Assembly (NCBI GenBank): GCA_023389315.1
Contig: JAEWEQ010000070.1
Coordinates: 1-47,612, forward strand
Direction: 5' to 3'
Source of the DNA: Actinomycetes bacterium
Lineage (GTDB): Bacteria; Actinomycetota; Actinomycetes; Actinomycetales; Actinomycetaceae
DNA length: 47,612 nucleotides
Part shown: positions 24,380 to 32,714 of the stretch, piece by piece
Position numbering within the stretch: the first letter of the stretch is position 1
Layout: the number at the start of each line of letters is the position of its first letter
Notes under the pieces: generated by a model
Databases searched by the model: none
What the model was told of the DNA's origin: nothing
What the model saw: the letters and a program-made list of their open reading frames with translations, nothing else
Program-made: the position numbers and the translations under genes

Positions 24380-26485
24380 TTAGCGCTGCAGCCAGGCTTG
24401 CATTTCCATGCGCTGCCCGGTGTAGAACGGGGTGTCGATGCGGGTGTAGACGCGCGCTTCTACTTCGCGTTGCTTACGCAGTACGCCCATCACCCGGTCC
24501 AGGGTGTCGGCCTCTAGTGAGAGCGTCCACTCATAATCGCCCAGCGCGAAAGCCGCCAGGGTGGAGACCTTCACGTCCAGGTAGTCGCGCCCATTCATGC
24601 CGTGTTCGCGCAGCATAGCGCGCCGCCGGTTGGGGTTGAGGTAGTACCAGTCCAGGGTACGCACGAACGGGTAGACCGCCAGCCATTCGCGCGGCGCCGC
24701 CCCCGCCAGGCAGGCGGGCAGGTGGCGAGCGTCGAACTCCGCGGGGATATGCGCACTCATGGCGTTCCACACCGGCTCCAGGTGCTGGCCCAAACGAGAG
24801 GCCCGCAGTGCCCGGTAGGCCGCTTGGATCTTATCGGCACTGTCGGCGTAGAACCACACCATGAAATCAGCGCCCGCCTTGAAACCTTCGACATTGTAGA
24901 AGCCGCGCACCTGCGTGCCGGTGGCAGCGATGGCATCTTCGATTTCTTTCGCGAGGGCGGGGGCGTCCTCGCGCTGGAGCCGCTGGGTATCCAGGTCGCG
25001 AGTGTCAGCGAAAACGGCGTGGAGGAAGAAGTGGTCCTTGGCGTTGACTTCGTCCGGATCCACCGCGTGGTCGCGCGGGTCGACGGGGCCTTCCTGGTGG
25101 CCAGTGGGGTGCGGATGATGGTCGGCGCCGGGATGACCGCCAGGGTGGCCAGTGGGGTGCGGATGGTGGTCGGCGCCGGGATGACCGGGGCGGTGACCGC
25201 CCTCGTTATTCGGCGCACCTGCGCCCGGGTGACCCGGATGCTGGGGATGGTCGTGATGATTCATGGTGTCCTCCTTGGACGCGGTGAGGGTTTGAGAAAT
25301 CGCGGGGGCCGGAGCAGCTCCGGGGCGCGGCAAGCAACAAATGTCAGGCTGGTCGTGCCAGGGGTGGCCACTTAGGTGCGGGTCCAAGCCGGCCCGCGCC
25401 CGGGCGGCACGGGCGGAAAGTAAATCTACGAGGGCGTCAATGAACTGCGGGGCAACCCCGGCGGTGGCGGCGCGTTCAAACTCCAAGCCACACTCGCCCG
25501 CAGTTTCCGCCGCCTCGGTATCCAGGTCGTGCACCACTTCCATGTGGTCTTGGATGAAGCCAATGGGCGCCACCATCACCGCGGTTTCGCCGCGAGCTTT
25601 GGCCGCCTCGATGGCGTCATTAACGTCCGGTTCCAACCAGGGAGCCTGCGGCGGGCCCGAGCGTGAACAGTAGCAAAGCTCCCACTCCAACTCGTCGGCT
25701 CCCGGCACCTGGGGTAGCAAAGCCTCGATGTGTTCCAAGTGCTGGCTGGCGTAGTCGTGACCATCCAAGTCAGAAGCCAACTGCATCCCGGTGGGAATTG
25801 AGTGAGTGACAAACAGCAGGTAGGGCTTATCCGCCCCGCGCTGGCGCAAACGCTCCAGCGCCTCGGCCACCGCCTGCGCGTTGGCGGCCACGAACCCGGG
25901 GGCGTCGTAGTAAAGCGGGGCGCGCTCCACCTGCACCTCACTGGCTCCCGCCACGCCCTCGTCAATGAGTTGCTGGCGAGCTTTGAACACGTCCTCGCGA
26001 TACTGGCGGCACCCGGAGTAGGAAGCGTAAGCGGCGGTGGGCAACATCAAGATGCGCCGGTGCCCGGCGTGGATCATGGCGCGCAAGGTGTCTTTGAAGA
26101 ACGGGTGCCAGTTGCGGTTGCCCAGGTAGACGGGAACCTGTGAGCCCGCCTCGCGCAAGCCCTGCCGCAGGGCGTTAAGAAGTTCGTTGGTGCGGGCGAT
26201 GATGGGGCTGACGCCGCCGTAATTCTCGTAGTGGGTGGCCACCTCCATCAGGCGCTCGTCGGGGACCCCGCGCCCGCTGGTGGCGTTACGCATGAACGGC
26301 AGCACCGCGTTGGGGCCGTCGGGGCCGCCGTAGTTGCAAACCAAGATGGCGTCGTAAGGGGCCAACGGATCGGCCGCTCCCACCGCGTCGGCCCGTGCGT
26401 CAGTGCCCGGAGCGTGGGCGAGGGCGGAATCGGCGTTGGCCGTGCCCGCCGCGTCGGGGCGCATGGGGGATGGGGGTAGGGTCAC
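24380..26485 (-). CDS. Ferrochelatase-HemQ fusion (coproporphyrin ferrochelatase + coproheme decarboxylase)
   Basis: One frame of 701 residues without an internal stop. Residues about 44-385 are ferrochelatase: THSIP with H228, FIQDHMEVVHD with E316, NRNWHPF; C159 in SGCRQYRED and C383-C384 may bind the [2Fe-2S] cluster known in actinobacterial enzymes, though only some of the four usual ligands are clear. From residue 408 the sequence is chlorite-dismutase-like HemQ (ChdC): YPFVRTLDWYYLN with the catalytic tyrosine and REHGMNGRDY with the heme-ligand histidine. Between them lies a His/Pro/Gly-rich stretch with two 16-residue repeats. The two enzymes perform the last two steps of the coproporphyrin route: iron insertion, then decarboxylation to heme b. 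A strong ribosome site precedes codon 408, so HemQ may also be made alone (24380-25264, 294 residues). Overlaps hemA by 4 nt. Confidence 0.9.
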   Translation of the reverse strand: MTLPPSPMRPDAAGTANADSALAHAPGTDARADAVGAADPLAPYDAILVCNYGGPDGPNAVLPFMRNATSGRGVPDERLMEVATHYENYGGVSPIIARTNELLNALRQGLREAGSQVPVYLGNRNWHPFFKDTLRAMIHAGHRRILMLPTAAYASYSGCRQYREDVFKARQQLIDEGVAGASEVQVERAPLYYDAPGFVAANAQAVAEALERLRQRGADKPYLLFVTHSIPTGMQLASDLDGHDYASQHLEHIEALLPQVPGADELEWELCYCSRSGPPQAPWLEPDVNDAIEAAKARGETAVMVAPIGFIQDHMEVVHDLDTEAAETAGECGLEFERAATAGVAPQFIDALVDLLSARAARARAGLDPHLSGHPWHDQPDICCLPRPGAAPAPAISQTLTASKEDTMNHHDHPQHPGHPGAGAPNNEGGHRPGHPGADHHPHPTGHPGGHPGADHHPHPTGHQEGPVDPRDHAVDPDEVNAKDHFFLHAVFADTRDLDTQRLQREDAPALAKEIEDAIAATGTQVRGFYNVEGFKAGADFMVWFYADSADKIQAAYRALRASRLGQHLEPVWNAMSAHIPAEFDARHLPACLAGAAPREWLAVYPFVRTLDWYYLNPNRRRAMLREHGMNGRDYLDVKVSTLAAFALGDYEWTLSLEADTLDRVMGVLRKQREVEARVYTRIDTPFYTGQRMEMQAWLQR
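25096..25191 (-). repeat. Two 48-bp tandem repeats encoding the His-rich linker
   Basis: Copies start at 25096 and 25144 and differ by few bases. Each encodes 16 residues of the type HPGADHHPHPTGHPGG. The His density suggests binding of iron, heme or another transition metal. Confidence 0.85.
25262..25276 (-). promoter_or_regulatory. Internal ribosome binding site and start for HemQ
   Basis: On the minus strand AAGGAGG, 5 nt, then ATG (25264-25262), in frame with the ferrochelatase. It is among the closest matches to the anti-Shine-Dalgarno sequence in this cluster and is placed precisely at the HemQ N-terminus (MNHHDHP). Confidence 0.75.
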
Positions 26486-27741
26486 AGTTTCTCCTTCATG
26501 CTGGTGTCCGAGTTGATACCCGTAAGTAGTTCGAGGGCTGCCACAAAGTCCGCGGCACTACCCGCCGCCCCGGCAGCCTTCGCCGCGATGGTGGGGTGGT
26601 GCAAAATCCGGTTGGTGAGCCGCCGCAGCGCGCGCTCCACGTCCGCGGCCTCCAGTGCGCGTTTCGGTAGGTGGGCCAGTTCGTCCTCCACCAGTTCCTG
26701 CACGGCGCGGCGCATCGACACGATCACCGGGTCGATCAGGCGCGCCGCCTGCAGCTGCTGATACTCACCGGCGACTTCACGCGCAATCGCCCGCGCCCGC
26801 TCAGTCACCTCCGGTGCCAGTTCTGGCACCAGGGAGCGCACGGCCTCCAGGTCCACCAGTTCCACCCCGGGAATGTGGCCCACTTGCGGGTCCACGTCGC
26901 GCACCACCGCCAGGTCTAAAATCACCAGGGGGCGAGGGCGGTGCGGCTGGGCCCGCATCCCCGCCTGGAGGTGGTTGAAAGTGACGGTGGGACTGCCGAT
27001 ACCACGGCAGGAGATGATCAGGTCCGAGCGGGCCAGTACCGCCCCGAGTTCGGCGTTGCTCACTGCCGTCAGTTCCCGTCCGGCAGCGAACGCCTGGGCG
27101 CGCCCAGAGTTGGAGTGCACAAAAATACGCTCGCACCCGCGCGCTTGCAGCTGCGTCACCACCGCCCCGGCGTAGGAGCCGGTACCAAACAGCGTCACGG
27201 TGGCTTGCCGGTAGTCCCCGATGAGGGCTTCCACGTGGGAAAGTGCCACCGCCGCCACCGACCGGCCCATCCCCGACAGTCCGGTTTCTTTTTCCACCAG
27301 GCGCGCAGCTTTCAACGCTGCATCAATGGCGTCGGCGAGGGCGGGGGTGATGGTTTCTAAACGGCGTGCGCGGCGGGCAGCGTAGCGCAGTTGCCCGGTG
27401 ATTTCGCGCTCCCCCACCACCATGGATTCCAGGCCGCAAGCGAGTTCACACAGGTGGGTGATCAAGTCTTCCCCCTGGTATTCGCGTGCCTGGATGGGTG
27501 GTTGGGGTCCCACCGCGGTGGCTTGCGCCAAAGTGGTGCGCACGTCGCTGGTGGCGGCATCCAGCTGGGGGGTGTCGATGAGGATTTCGATGCGGTTACA
27601 GGTGGCGAGGACGACGCACCCGTCGATGCTGTCGGCTGCAGTTAGTCGGGTTTCTAGGTCGGCTTGCGCCAGGGGGCTGAGTACCTCAACGGCCGCGAGG
27701 TCATGGTCGCGGTGATTTATGGAAAATAGTTTCAGTCCCAC
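26482..27741 (-). CDS. hemA: Glutamyl-tRNA reductase
   Basis: 419 residues from GTG 27741, preferred because AAGGA precedes it and the protein then starts GLKLFSINHRDHDL as the family does; a TTG 15 nt earlier is in frame. T47-C48-N49-R50 is the catalytic cysteine motif, GTGSYAGAVVTQLQARG the NADPH site, and the C-terminal helical dimerisation domain is present. It reduces glutamyl-tRNA to glutamate-1-semialdehyde, committing glutamate to heme. Heme usually controls this step. The stop overlaps the ferrochelatase-HemQ start (ATGA), so first and last pathway steps are co-transcribed. hemL, the next step, is not in the window. Confidence 0.95.
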   Translation of the reverse strand: MGLKLFSINHRDHDLAAVEVLSPLAQADLETRLTAADSIDGCVVLATCNRIEILIDTPQLDAATSDVRTTLAQATAVGPQPPIQAREYQGEDLITHLCELACGLESMVVGEREITGQLRYAARRARRLETITPALADAIDAALKAARLVEKETGLSGMGRSVAAVALSHVEALIGDYRQATVTLFGTGSYAGAVVTQLQARGCERIFVHSNSGRAQAFAAGRELTAVSNAELGAVLARSDLIISCRGIGSPTVTFNHLQAGMRAQPHRPRPLVILDLAVVRDVDPQVGHIPGVELVDLEAVRSLVPELAPEVTERARAIAREVAGEYQQLQAARLIDPVIVSMRRAVQELVEDELAHLPKRALEAADVERALRRLTNRILHHPTIAAKAAGAAGSAADFVAALELLTGINSDTSMKEKL

Positions 27742-28048
27742 AGTGTCCTTATCCAACCATTTTTTCTTTCATCTTTCCTCATTTTGGATGGTATTTTTCG
27801 CGGACATTGCGTCAGCAAACAATAGTTGAGCTGCGCGTATCGTAATTACCTTGAGTTTCAGACTTTCCTGACACCGTGTCACCTTCCACCCAACCACCTT
27901 CGCGCCCCCTGAACACCGTATTGCCATTTTCAATACCGCCCGGTAATGGGGTTTTATAAACCGTTATTTCCAGCATTTTTACCGACTTTAAGGCATAATC
28001 TCCCTGGGACTGCCCACCCGCCCTAGCTAACAAAATAGGTAGTAAACG
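27742..28048. promoter_or_regulatory. Divergent control region of the heme cluster
   Basis: 307 nt between hemA and hemE, more AT-rich than the genes. It holds a clean inverted repeat TGACAC-C-GTGTCA at 27869-27881, a candidate operator, and a CATAAT -10-like hexamer at 27994-27999 facing hemE without a good -35 at standard spacing. No sequence like a DtxR/IdeR iron box was seen. Confidence 0.45.
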
Positions 28049-29197
28049 TTGACTCCAAACCTCCTCACCGCCCTCGCCGGCACCCGCCCCAGCACCCTTC
28101 CGGTATGGTTCATGCGCCAGGCGGGCCGTTCCCTGCCCGAATACCGGCAAGTGCGCGCCGGGATCCCCATGTTGGAATCGTGCTTGCAGCCCGACCTCAC
28201 CGCGGAAATCACCCTCCAACCGGTGCGCCGCCACGACGTGGACGCGGCGATTTTCTACTCCGACATCATGATCCCGCTCAAGCTCGCCGGCGTGGGGGTG
28301 CAGATCGTGCCGGGCGTCGGACCCGTCCTCGAAAATCCCATTCGCAGTGCCGAGGACGTGGCGAACCTACCAGCTCCGGAGCTGTTGGATGCATCTGCGA
28401 TTTCGGAAGCGGTGCGCCTGATCCGCGCCGAGTTGCCCGCGTCGAAAGCGTTTTTAGGTTTCGCAGGGGCGCCTTTCACGCTGGCGGCTTACCTGGTGGA
28501 GGGGCGCCCGTCGAAGGACCACTTGCGGGCCCGCGCCATGATGCATGCGACCCCGCAAGCGTGGGACAAGCTGGCGTCTTGGTGCGCGCAAGTGTCGAAC
28601 CAGTTCCTGCAGGTGCAAATAGAGGCCGGGGTGGATGCGGTGCAACTGTTTGACTCCTGGGCCGGGGCGCTCTCGCGCGCCGACTACCAACACCTAGTGG
28701 CCCCTTATTCGCAGGCGACGATTGCGAACCTGTCGGCTCCGGTGATCCATTTTGGAACCCAGACGGGGCATTTGCTGGATCTGATGGCGGGCATCGGGGT
28801 GGATGCTTTGGGGGTGGATCACCGCACGGCCTTGGCGGAGGCGGCCCGGGTGGTGCCGGGCCTGCCGCTGCAGGGGAATATTGACCCGGCGCGTTTGTTT
28901 GCCGGACGCGAGGCGCTGCAGCGCCACGTGCGTGAAGTGGTGAAGTCGGGCTTCGCAGCGCCGGCCCACATCGTGAACTTGGGGCACGGGGTGCCGCCGG
29001 AAACTGATCCGGGAGTGCTGACCGAACTGGTGGCCTTCATTCACTCCCTGCCCGCCGCGCCCGTTTCCGGGGCCGCGCCAGCGCGCGGGTCCTCCCCCGA
29101 TCCCACTCCCTCCTCCCCCTCCGACTCTGCACCCTCCCCCTCCGACTCTGCGCCCTCCCCCAACCCCAACCCCAGCCCCGCGGAAGGAAACTGCTGA
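28049..29197 (+). CDS. hemE: Uroporphyrinogen decarboxylase
   Basis: 382 residues from TTG 28049 (weak AGGTAG upstream). PVWFMRQAGRSLPEYR is the family signature with the substrate-binding arginines; FYSDIMIPLKLAG and VIHFGTQTGHLLDLM follow in order. It converts uroporphyrinogen III to coproporphyrinogen III in the cytosol. The normal fold ends near residue 335; the last roughly 45 residues are a Ser/Pro/Asp tail made partly of a 21-bp DNA repeat (29119-29160). The stop shares a base with the next start (TGATG), so hemE and the oxidase gene are coupled. Confidence 0.95.
   Translation: MTPNLLTALAGTRPSTLPVWFMRQAGRSLPEYRQVRAGIPMLESCLQPDLTAEITLQPVRRHDVDAAIFYSDIMIPLKLAGVGVQIVPGVGPVLENPIRSAEDVANLPAPELLDASAISEAVRLIRAELPASKAFLGFAGAPFTLAAYLVEGRPSKDHLRARAMMHATPQAWDKLASWCAQVSNQFLQVQIEAGVDAVQLFDSWAGALSRADYQHLVAPYSQATIANLSAPVIHFGTQTGHLLDLMAGIGVDALGVDHRTALAEAARVVPGLPLQGNIDPARLFAGREALQRHVREVVKSGFAAPAHIVNLGHGVPPETDPGVLTELVAFIHSLPAAPVSGAAPARGSSPDPTPSSPSDSAPSPSDSAPSPNPNPSPAEGNC
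29119..29160 (+). repeat. 21-bp tandem repeat, two copies, in the hemE tail
   Basis: Two copies of a 21-bp unit containing CCGACTCTGC encode SDSAPSP twice. In-frame and at the extreme C-terminus, so copy change would be tolerated. Confidence 0.7.
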
Positions 29198-30603
29198 TGC
29201 AAGCCGACCTGATCGTCCTCGGCGGTGGACTAGCTGGCCTGTGCGCCGCCTACCAAGCCACCCAACTGGGGTTGCGCCCCCTGCTGGTGGAGTCGCGCGG
29301 GCGTCCCGGTGGGCTGATCGCGGCCGCGCGCCTGGGTGGGGTTCCCTTCGACATTGGCGCCGAGTCCTGGGCTACGCGCTCCCAGGCGGTGAATGACCTG
29401 GTGGATGAACTCGGCCTGGAGGTCACCAAACCGACCGGGCGTTCGTGGGTGTGGAACCAAGACACGGCGCGCGCCTACCCGATTCCCGACGGGGTGCTCG
29501 GTATTCCCGCTGACCTAGACGCCCCGGAGGTGGCGGCCGCGATTGGCGCTGCGGGGGTGGAACGGGCCCGCGCGGACCTGACCGCCCCGGTCACGGATTT
29601 GCCGGCAGATTTCGGTTCCCTGGTGCGCGAGCGTCTGGGTGAGGCCGTCCTCGACCACCTGGTGCGCCCCATCGCCGGGGGTATCCACACGGCCGACCCG
29701 ACGCTGCTTTCAGCGGATACGATTGCCCCTGGGTTGCGTGATTTGACGCGCGAAACCGGGTCCCTGCTGCGGGCCGCGGCCGAGCTCACGCGCCGTAGCC
29801 CCAGCCCGAAGGTGGCGCAAACTTACGGCGGCATGTTCCGCCTGGTGGAGGCTTTGGAAGAGCGCATCGTGGGGGCCGGCGGCACCGTTTTGGTGCGTCA
29901 CGCGGTCACCGGGTTGGAACCCATTTCCGGCGAGGACGGTCGCTGGCGGGTGCGTATCCAACCCACCGAACGCGGCGCTGACCCGGCGGCCGACCCGGTG
30001 CCGACGGGCCCGGTGGCGCAGTGGGAAACCGCTCGCCTGGTGGTGGCTTTGCCTGGCCCGGCCGCCCAGCAGCTACTGGGCGAAAACCTGGATTTGCCGA
30101 CCTGGGAGCTGCCGCTGGGCGCCCCCATCGCCCACCAAGTTTTAATGCTGGACGCCCCGGTACTTTCTAGTGGGCCACGCGGGTCGGGGGTGTTGATAAC
30201 CGCGCCGACCCGAGCTGGGCAGGTCAGTGCGAAAGCGGTGTCTCACCTGTCGTTCAAGTGGGGTTGGATGCGGGAAGTACTGCCCCCTGATCGCCACATT
30301 TTGCGAGTTTCTTACGGCCGGGCGGGCGAGCCCTACCCCCAACCCACGGTGGAACAAGCGGTGGAGGATGTGAACGCTGCTTTGGGGGTGAGCTTGACTC
30401 CTGACCAGGTGGTGGCCTCAATGCTGGTGCGCTGGGATGGGCAGCTAGCTCCCCCCACTCCGCGTCACCGCACGCAAGTAGCCAACTTCCAAACCGCCCT
30501 CGGCAAATATGCGGGTCTGCGGGTGACGGGCGCCTGGGTGGCGGGCTCTGGTTTCGCCTCGGTGGTGCCGCATGCGCGCGCCGCGGTTAGGCAGATCGCA
30601 TGA
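29197..30603 (+). CDS. Coproporphyrinogen III / protoporphyrinogen oxidase (HemY/CgoX type)
   Basis: 468 residues. FAD-binding G9-G-G-L-A-G14 with the following ESRGRPGG, FDIGAESWATR, and the C-terminal FAD segment GLRVTGAWVAGSGFASVVPHARAA. It is a soluble flavoprotein oxidising the porphyrinogen ring. Because ferrochelatase and HemQ are encoded alongside, the physiological substrate is most likely coproporphyrinogen III (CgoX, gene often called hemG or hemY). The stop overlaps the hemC-hemD start by 4 nt. Confidence 0.93.
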   Translation: MQADLIVLGGGLAGLCAAYQATQLGLRPLLVESRGRPGGLIAAARLGGVPFDIGAESWATRSQAVNDLVDELGLEVTKPTGRSWVWNQDTARAYPIPDGVLGIPADLDAPEVAAAIGAAGVERARADLTAPVTDLPADFGSLVRERLGEAVLDHLVRPIAGGIHTADPTLLSADTIAPGLRDLTRETGSLLRAAAELTRRSPSPKVAQTYGGMFRLVEALEERIVGAGGTVLVRHAVTGLEPISGEDGRWRVRIQPTERGADPAADPVPTGPVAQWETARLVVALPGPAAQQLLGENLDLPTWELPLGAPIAHQVLMLDAPVLSSGPRGSGVLITAPTRAGQVSAKAVSHLSFKWGWMREVLPPDRHILRVSYGRAGEPYPQPTVEQAVEDVNAALGVSLTPDQVVASMLVRWDGQLAPPTPRHRTQVANFQTALGKYAGLRVTGAWVAGSGFASVVPHARAAVRQIA

Positions 30604-32606
30604 GGCCGCTGCGGATCGGGACGCGCGGGTCCACGTTGGCGCTGACGCAGACGACCACGGTGGCGCGGGCGCTAGAAGAGTTGGGCGCGCAGGTGGAAAT
30701 CGTGCGCGTACACACCCAAGGCGACGTGGATCCGGCGTCGCTGGCGCAGTTGGGTGGGGTGGGAGTTTTCGCCGCCGCGCTGCGGTTGGCGTTGCTTTCT
30801 GGCGAGTGCGATCTGGCGGTTCACAGTTTCAAGGACCTCCCCACGGCTCCGGTGCCGGGTCTGACGGTGGCGGCGGTTCCGCCGCGCGCTGACTTCGCTG
30901 ACGTGGTGGTGTGCCGCGACGGGTTGAACTTGGCGTCGCTGCCTGCGGGCGCGCAGGTGGGGACGGGTTCTCCGCGCCGAGCTGCCGCGGTTTTGGCTGC
31001 TCGCCCTGACTTGCAGGTGGTTGATATTCGCGGTAATGTCGCCACCCGGCTGGGGCGGGTGCGCGGGTTGGAAAACGAAAGCGAACGCGGCGGCGCCGGT
31101 GACCTGGACGCGGTGGTGTTGGCGCGCGCCGGCTTGCAGCGCTTGAGGTCGAAGTGGGCGCAGTGCGCCACCTTACCGGCCTTGCCCGCTCCCGCGCAGG
31201 GGGCGCTAGCCATCGAAGCGCGCATCGATGACAGGGAAGTTCTAGAGCTGTTGGCGAGCCTGGATGATGCCGCTTCGCGCGTGTGTGCGGGGGCGGAGCG
31301 CGCGGTGCTGGCGGGGTTACAAGCTGGTTGCGCCGCCCCAGTGGGCGCGTTGGCAACCTATCACGAGGGCGAGTTGTGCCTGCGCGGGCAAGTGCTCAGT
31401 ACTGACGGGGTGCGGCAGGTGCAGTGTGAGCGTCGCGCTGTACTGGTGCTGCCTGCGACCTCGCGGTCAGTGGACCCCACCGCGCAGGACGGCAACCCGC
31501 CGGTGCAGGATCGTCCCGGCCGCGCATCGAAGGACGCCGTGCCCGCCGCTACGACTGCACCCGCCACTGCTCTACCGCCCGGCCGGGTTTCCAGCCGCGC
31601 GGATTTGGATGTTTTCGCCACCGACCTCGGAATGTCCCTGGCTGAGGACCTGCTGGCGGCGGGCGCGGGCGAGATCACTAACTTGCAGGCGTCGCGCTCC
31701 CCACGTGAGCGGGACCGCCGTTGGGGTGGGGCAGGCCCGGAGGTGAGTGACCGCGGCCGTCCCCTGTTGGGCCGCACGGTGTTCTTGCCGCGCCCACCCG
31801 GTGACCATCTGGCGGCGGCGTTAGAGCAGGCGGGGGCGCGCGTACTGGCTCACCCGCTGACCACCACCGAGTTGGTTCCCCCTCCCGGTTCCGGGGGGAT
31901 TAATCCGGTGCGAGCAGCCTTGCGAGAGTTCGCGCAAGGGTCGTATTCGTGGGTTTTCATCACTTCGGGACGCACGATTTCTGCTTTGGCCGCGCACGCC
32001 GCGGGCATGGATTACGATGACGAGGCCGATCCGGCGGCCTTGGCGAAGCTGGTGCGGGCAGCCACTGCGGCGGGCACGCAGTTCGCGGTGCTTGGCGACG
32101 CCAGCGCGGACCGATTGGAGGAGTTGGGCGCCCGCGTGGGTGTGGTGGTGTCCGGTAAGGCCACGGGTGCGCGCCTAGCGAAGGAGTTCTTGGATCGCGG
32201 TGGGGATCCGGCGTGCCAGTATTATGGGCGCGCCTGGTTGCCGGCATCCGCGTTGGCTTCCCCGGTGTTGGGCGAGGCGTTGAGCGGAGCCGGCTGGGTG
32301 GTGGATCGCAGCGCGGTGTACACCACGGTGACAGTGCGTTCGGTGCCCGAGTCGCTGCGCACCGCGTGGGATCACGGGATGGTGGAGGCTGCGGCTTTCA
32401 CCGCTGGGTCCAATGTGCGGGCTGCCGCGCAGCTGCTGGGCGCGTTGCCGTCCACTACCAAGCTGGTGGCGTTCGGCGAGCCCAGCGCGCAAGTGGCGCG
32501 CGAGTGCGGCTACTCGGTGGCTGCCATAGCGGCGGAGCAAACCCCGGCCGGTCTGGTAGAGGCTGTGGCCCATGCGTTCCAGGTATCGGAGCAGGGGCAG
32601 TCGTGA
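30600..32606 (+). CDS. HemC-HemD fusion: porphobilinogen deaminase and uroporphyrinogen-III synthase
   Basis: 668 residues. HemC: RIGTRGSTLALTQT, HSFKDLP with catalytic D79, GTGSPRRAA, and QAGC with C244 that anchors the dipyrromethane cofactor. The HemC third domain is interrupted at about 287-332 by a Pro/Ala-rich insert. HemD: begins about 388 (LLGRTVFLPRPPGDHLAAALEQAGA), with VFITSGRTISALA and FTAGSNVRAAAQLLG, in which the usual TS-x-N and TS-x-x-A motifs are slightly changed. Joining the two enzymes lets unstable hydroxymethylbilane pass directly to the ring-closing step. HemC-HemD fusions are known in some actinobacteria. Start ATG 30600 overlaps the previous stop. Confidence 0.93.
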   Translation: MRPLRIGTRGSTLALTQTTTVARALEELGAQVEIVRVHTQGDVDPASLAQLGGVGVFAAALRLALLSGECDLAVHSFKDLPTAPVPGLTVAAVPPRADFADVVVCRDGLNLASLPAGAQVGTGSPRRAAAVLAARPDLQVVDIRGNVATRLGRVRGLENESERGGAGDLDAVVLARAGLQRLRSKWAQCATLPALPAPAQGALAIEARIDDREVLELLASLDDAASRVCAGAERAVLAGLQAGCAAPVGALATYHEGELCLRGQVLSTDGVRQVQCERRAVLVLPATSRSVDPTAQDGNPPVQDRPGRASKDAVPAATTAPATALPPGRVSSRADLDVFATDLGMSLAEDLLAAGAGEITNLQASRSPRERDRRWGGAGPEVSDRGRPLLGRTVFLPRPPGDHLAAALEQAGARVLAHPLTTTELVPPPGSGGINPVRAALREFAQGSYSWVFITSGRTISALAAHAAGMDYDDEADPAALAKLVRAATAAGTQFAVLGDASADRLEELGARVGVVVSGKATGARLAKEFLDRGGDPACQYYGRAWLPASALASPVLGEALSGAGWVVDRSAVYTTVTVRSVPESLRTAWDHGMVEAAAFTAGSNVRAAAQLLGALPSTTKLVAFGEPSAQVARECGYSVAAIAAEQTPAGLVEAVAHAFQVSEQGQS

Positions 32607-32714
32607 CCGCCCTCGCTCACTCCCCGGCAACTGGCTTCCCCGCCCGCGCTGCCACCTGCCGCCCCGCCCTCGCAAATCTTTCCAATTATTGACTTTCTGA
32701 CGTAAGGACCAACC
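32607..32714. other. Gap between hemC-hemD and hemB with two 9-mer copies
   Basis: 108 nt holding CCGCCCTCG at 32607-32615 and 32664-32672 (reverse of CGAGGGCGG), 57 bp apart. AAGGA precedes the hemB ATG. No clear promoter; hemB may be read from upstream. Confidence 0.4.

Noticed and set aside
27742..28048. Search for an iron (DtxR/IdeR) box controlling heme genes
   Set aside because: No sequence close to the known 19-bp palindrome; only the TGACAC-C-GTGTCA repeat was found and kept as an unassigned operator.
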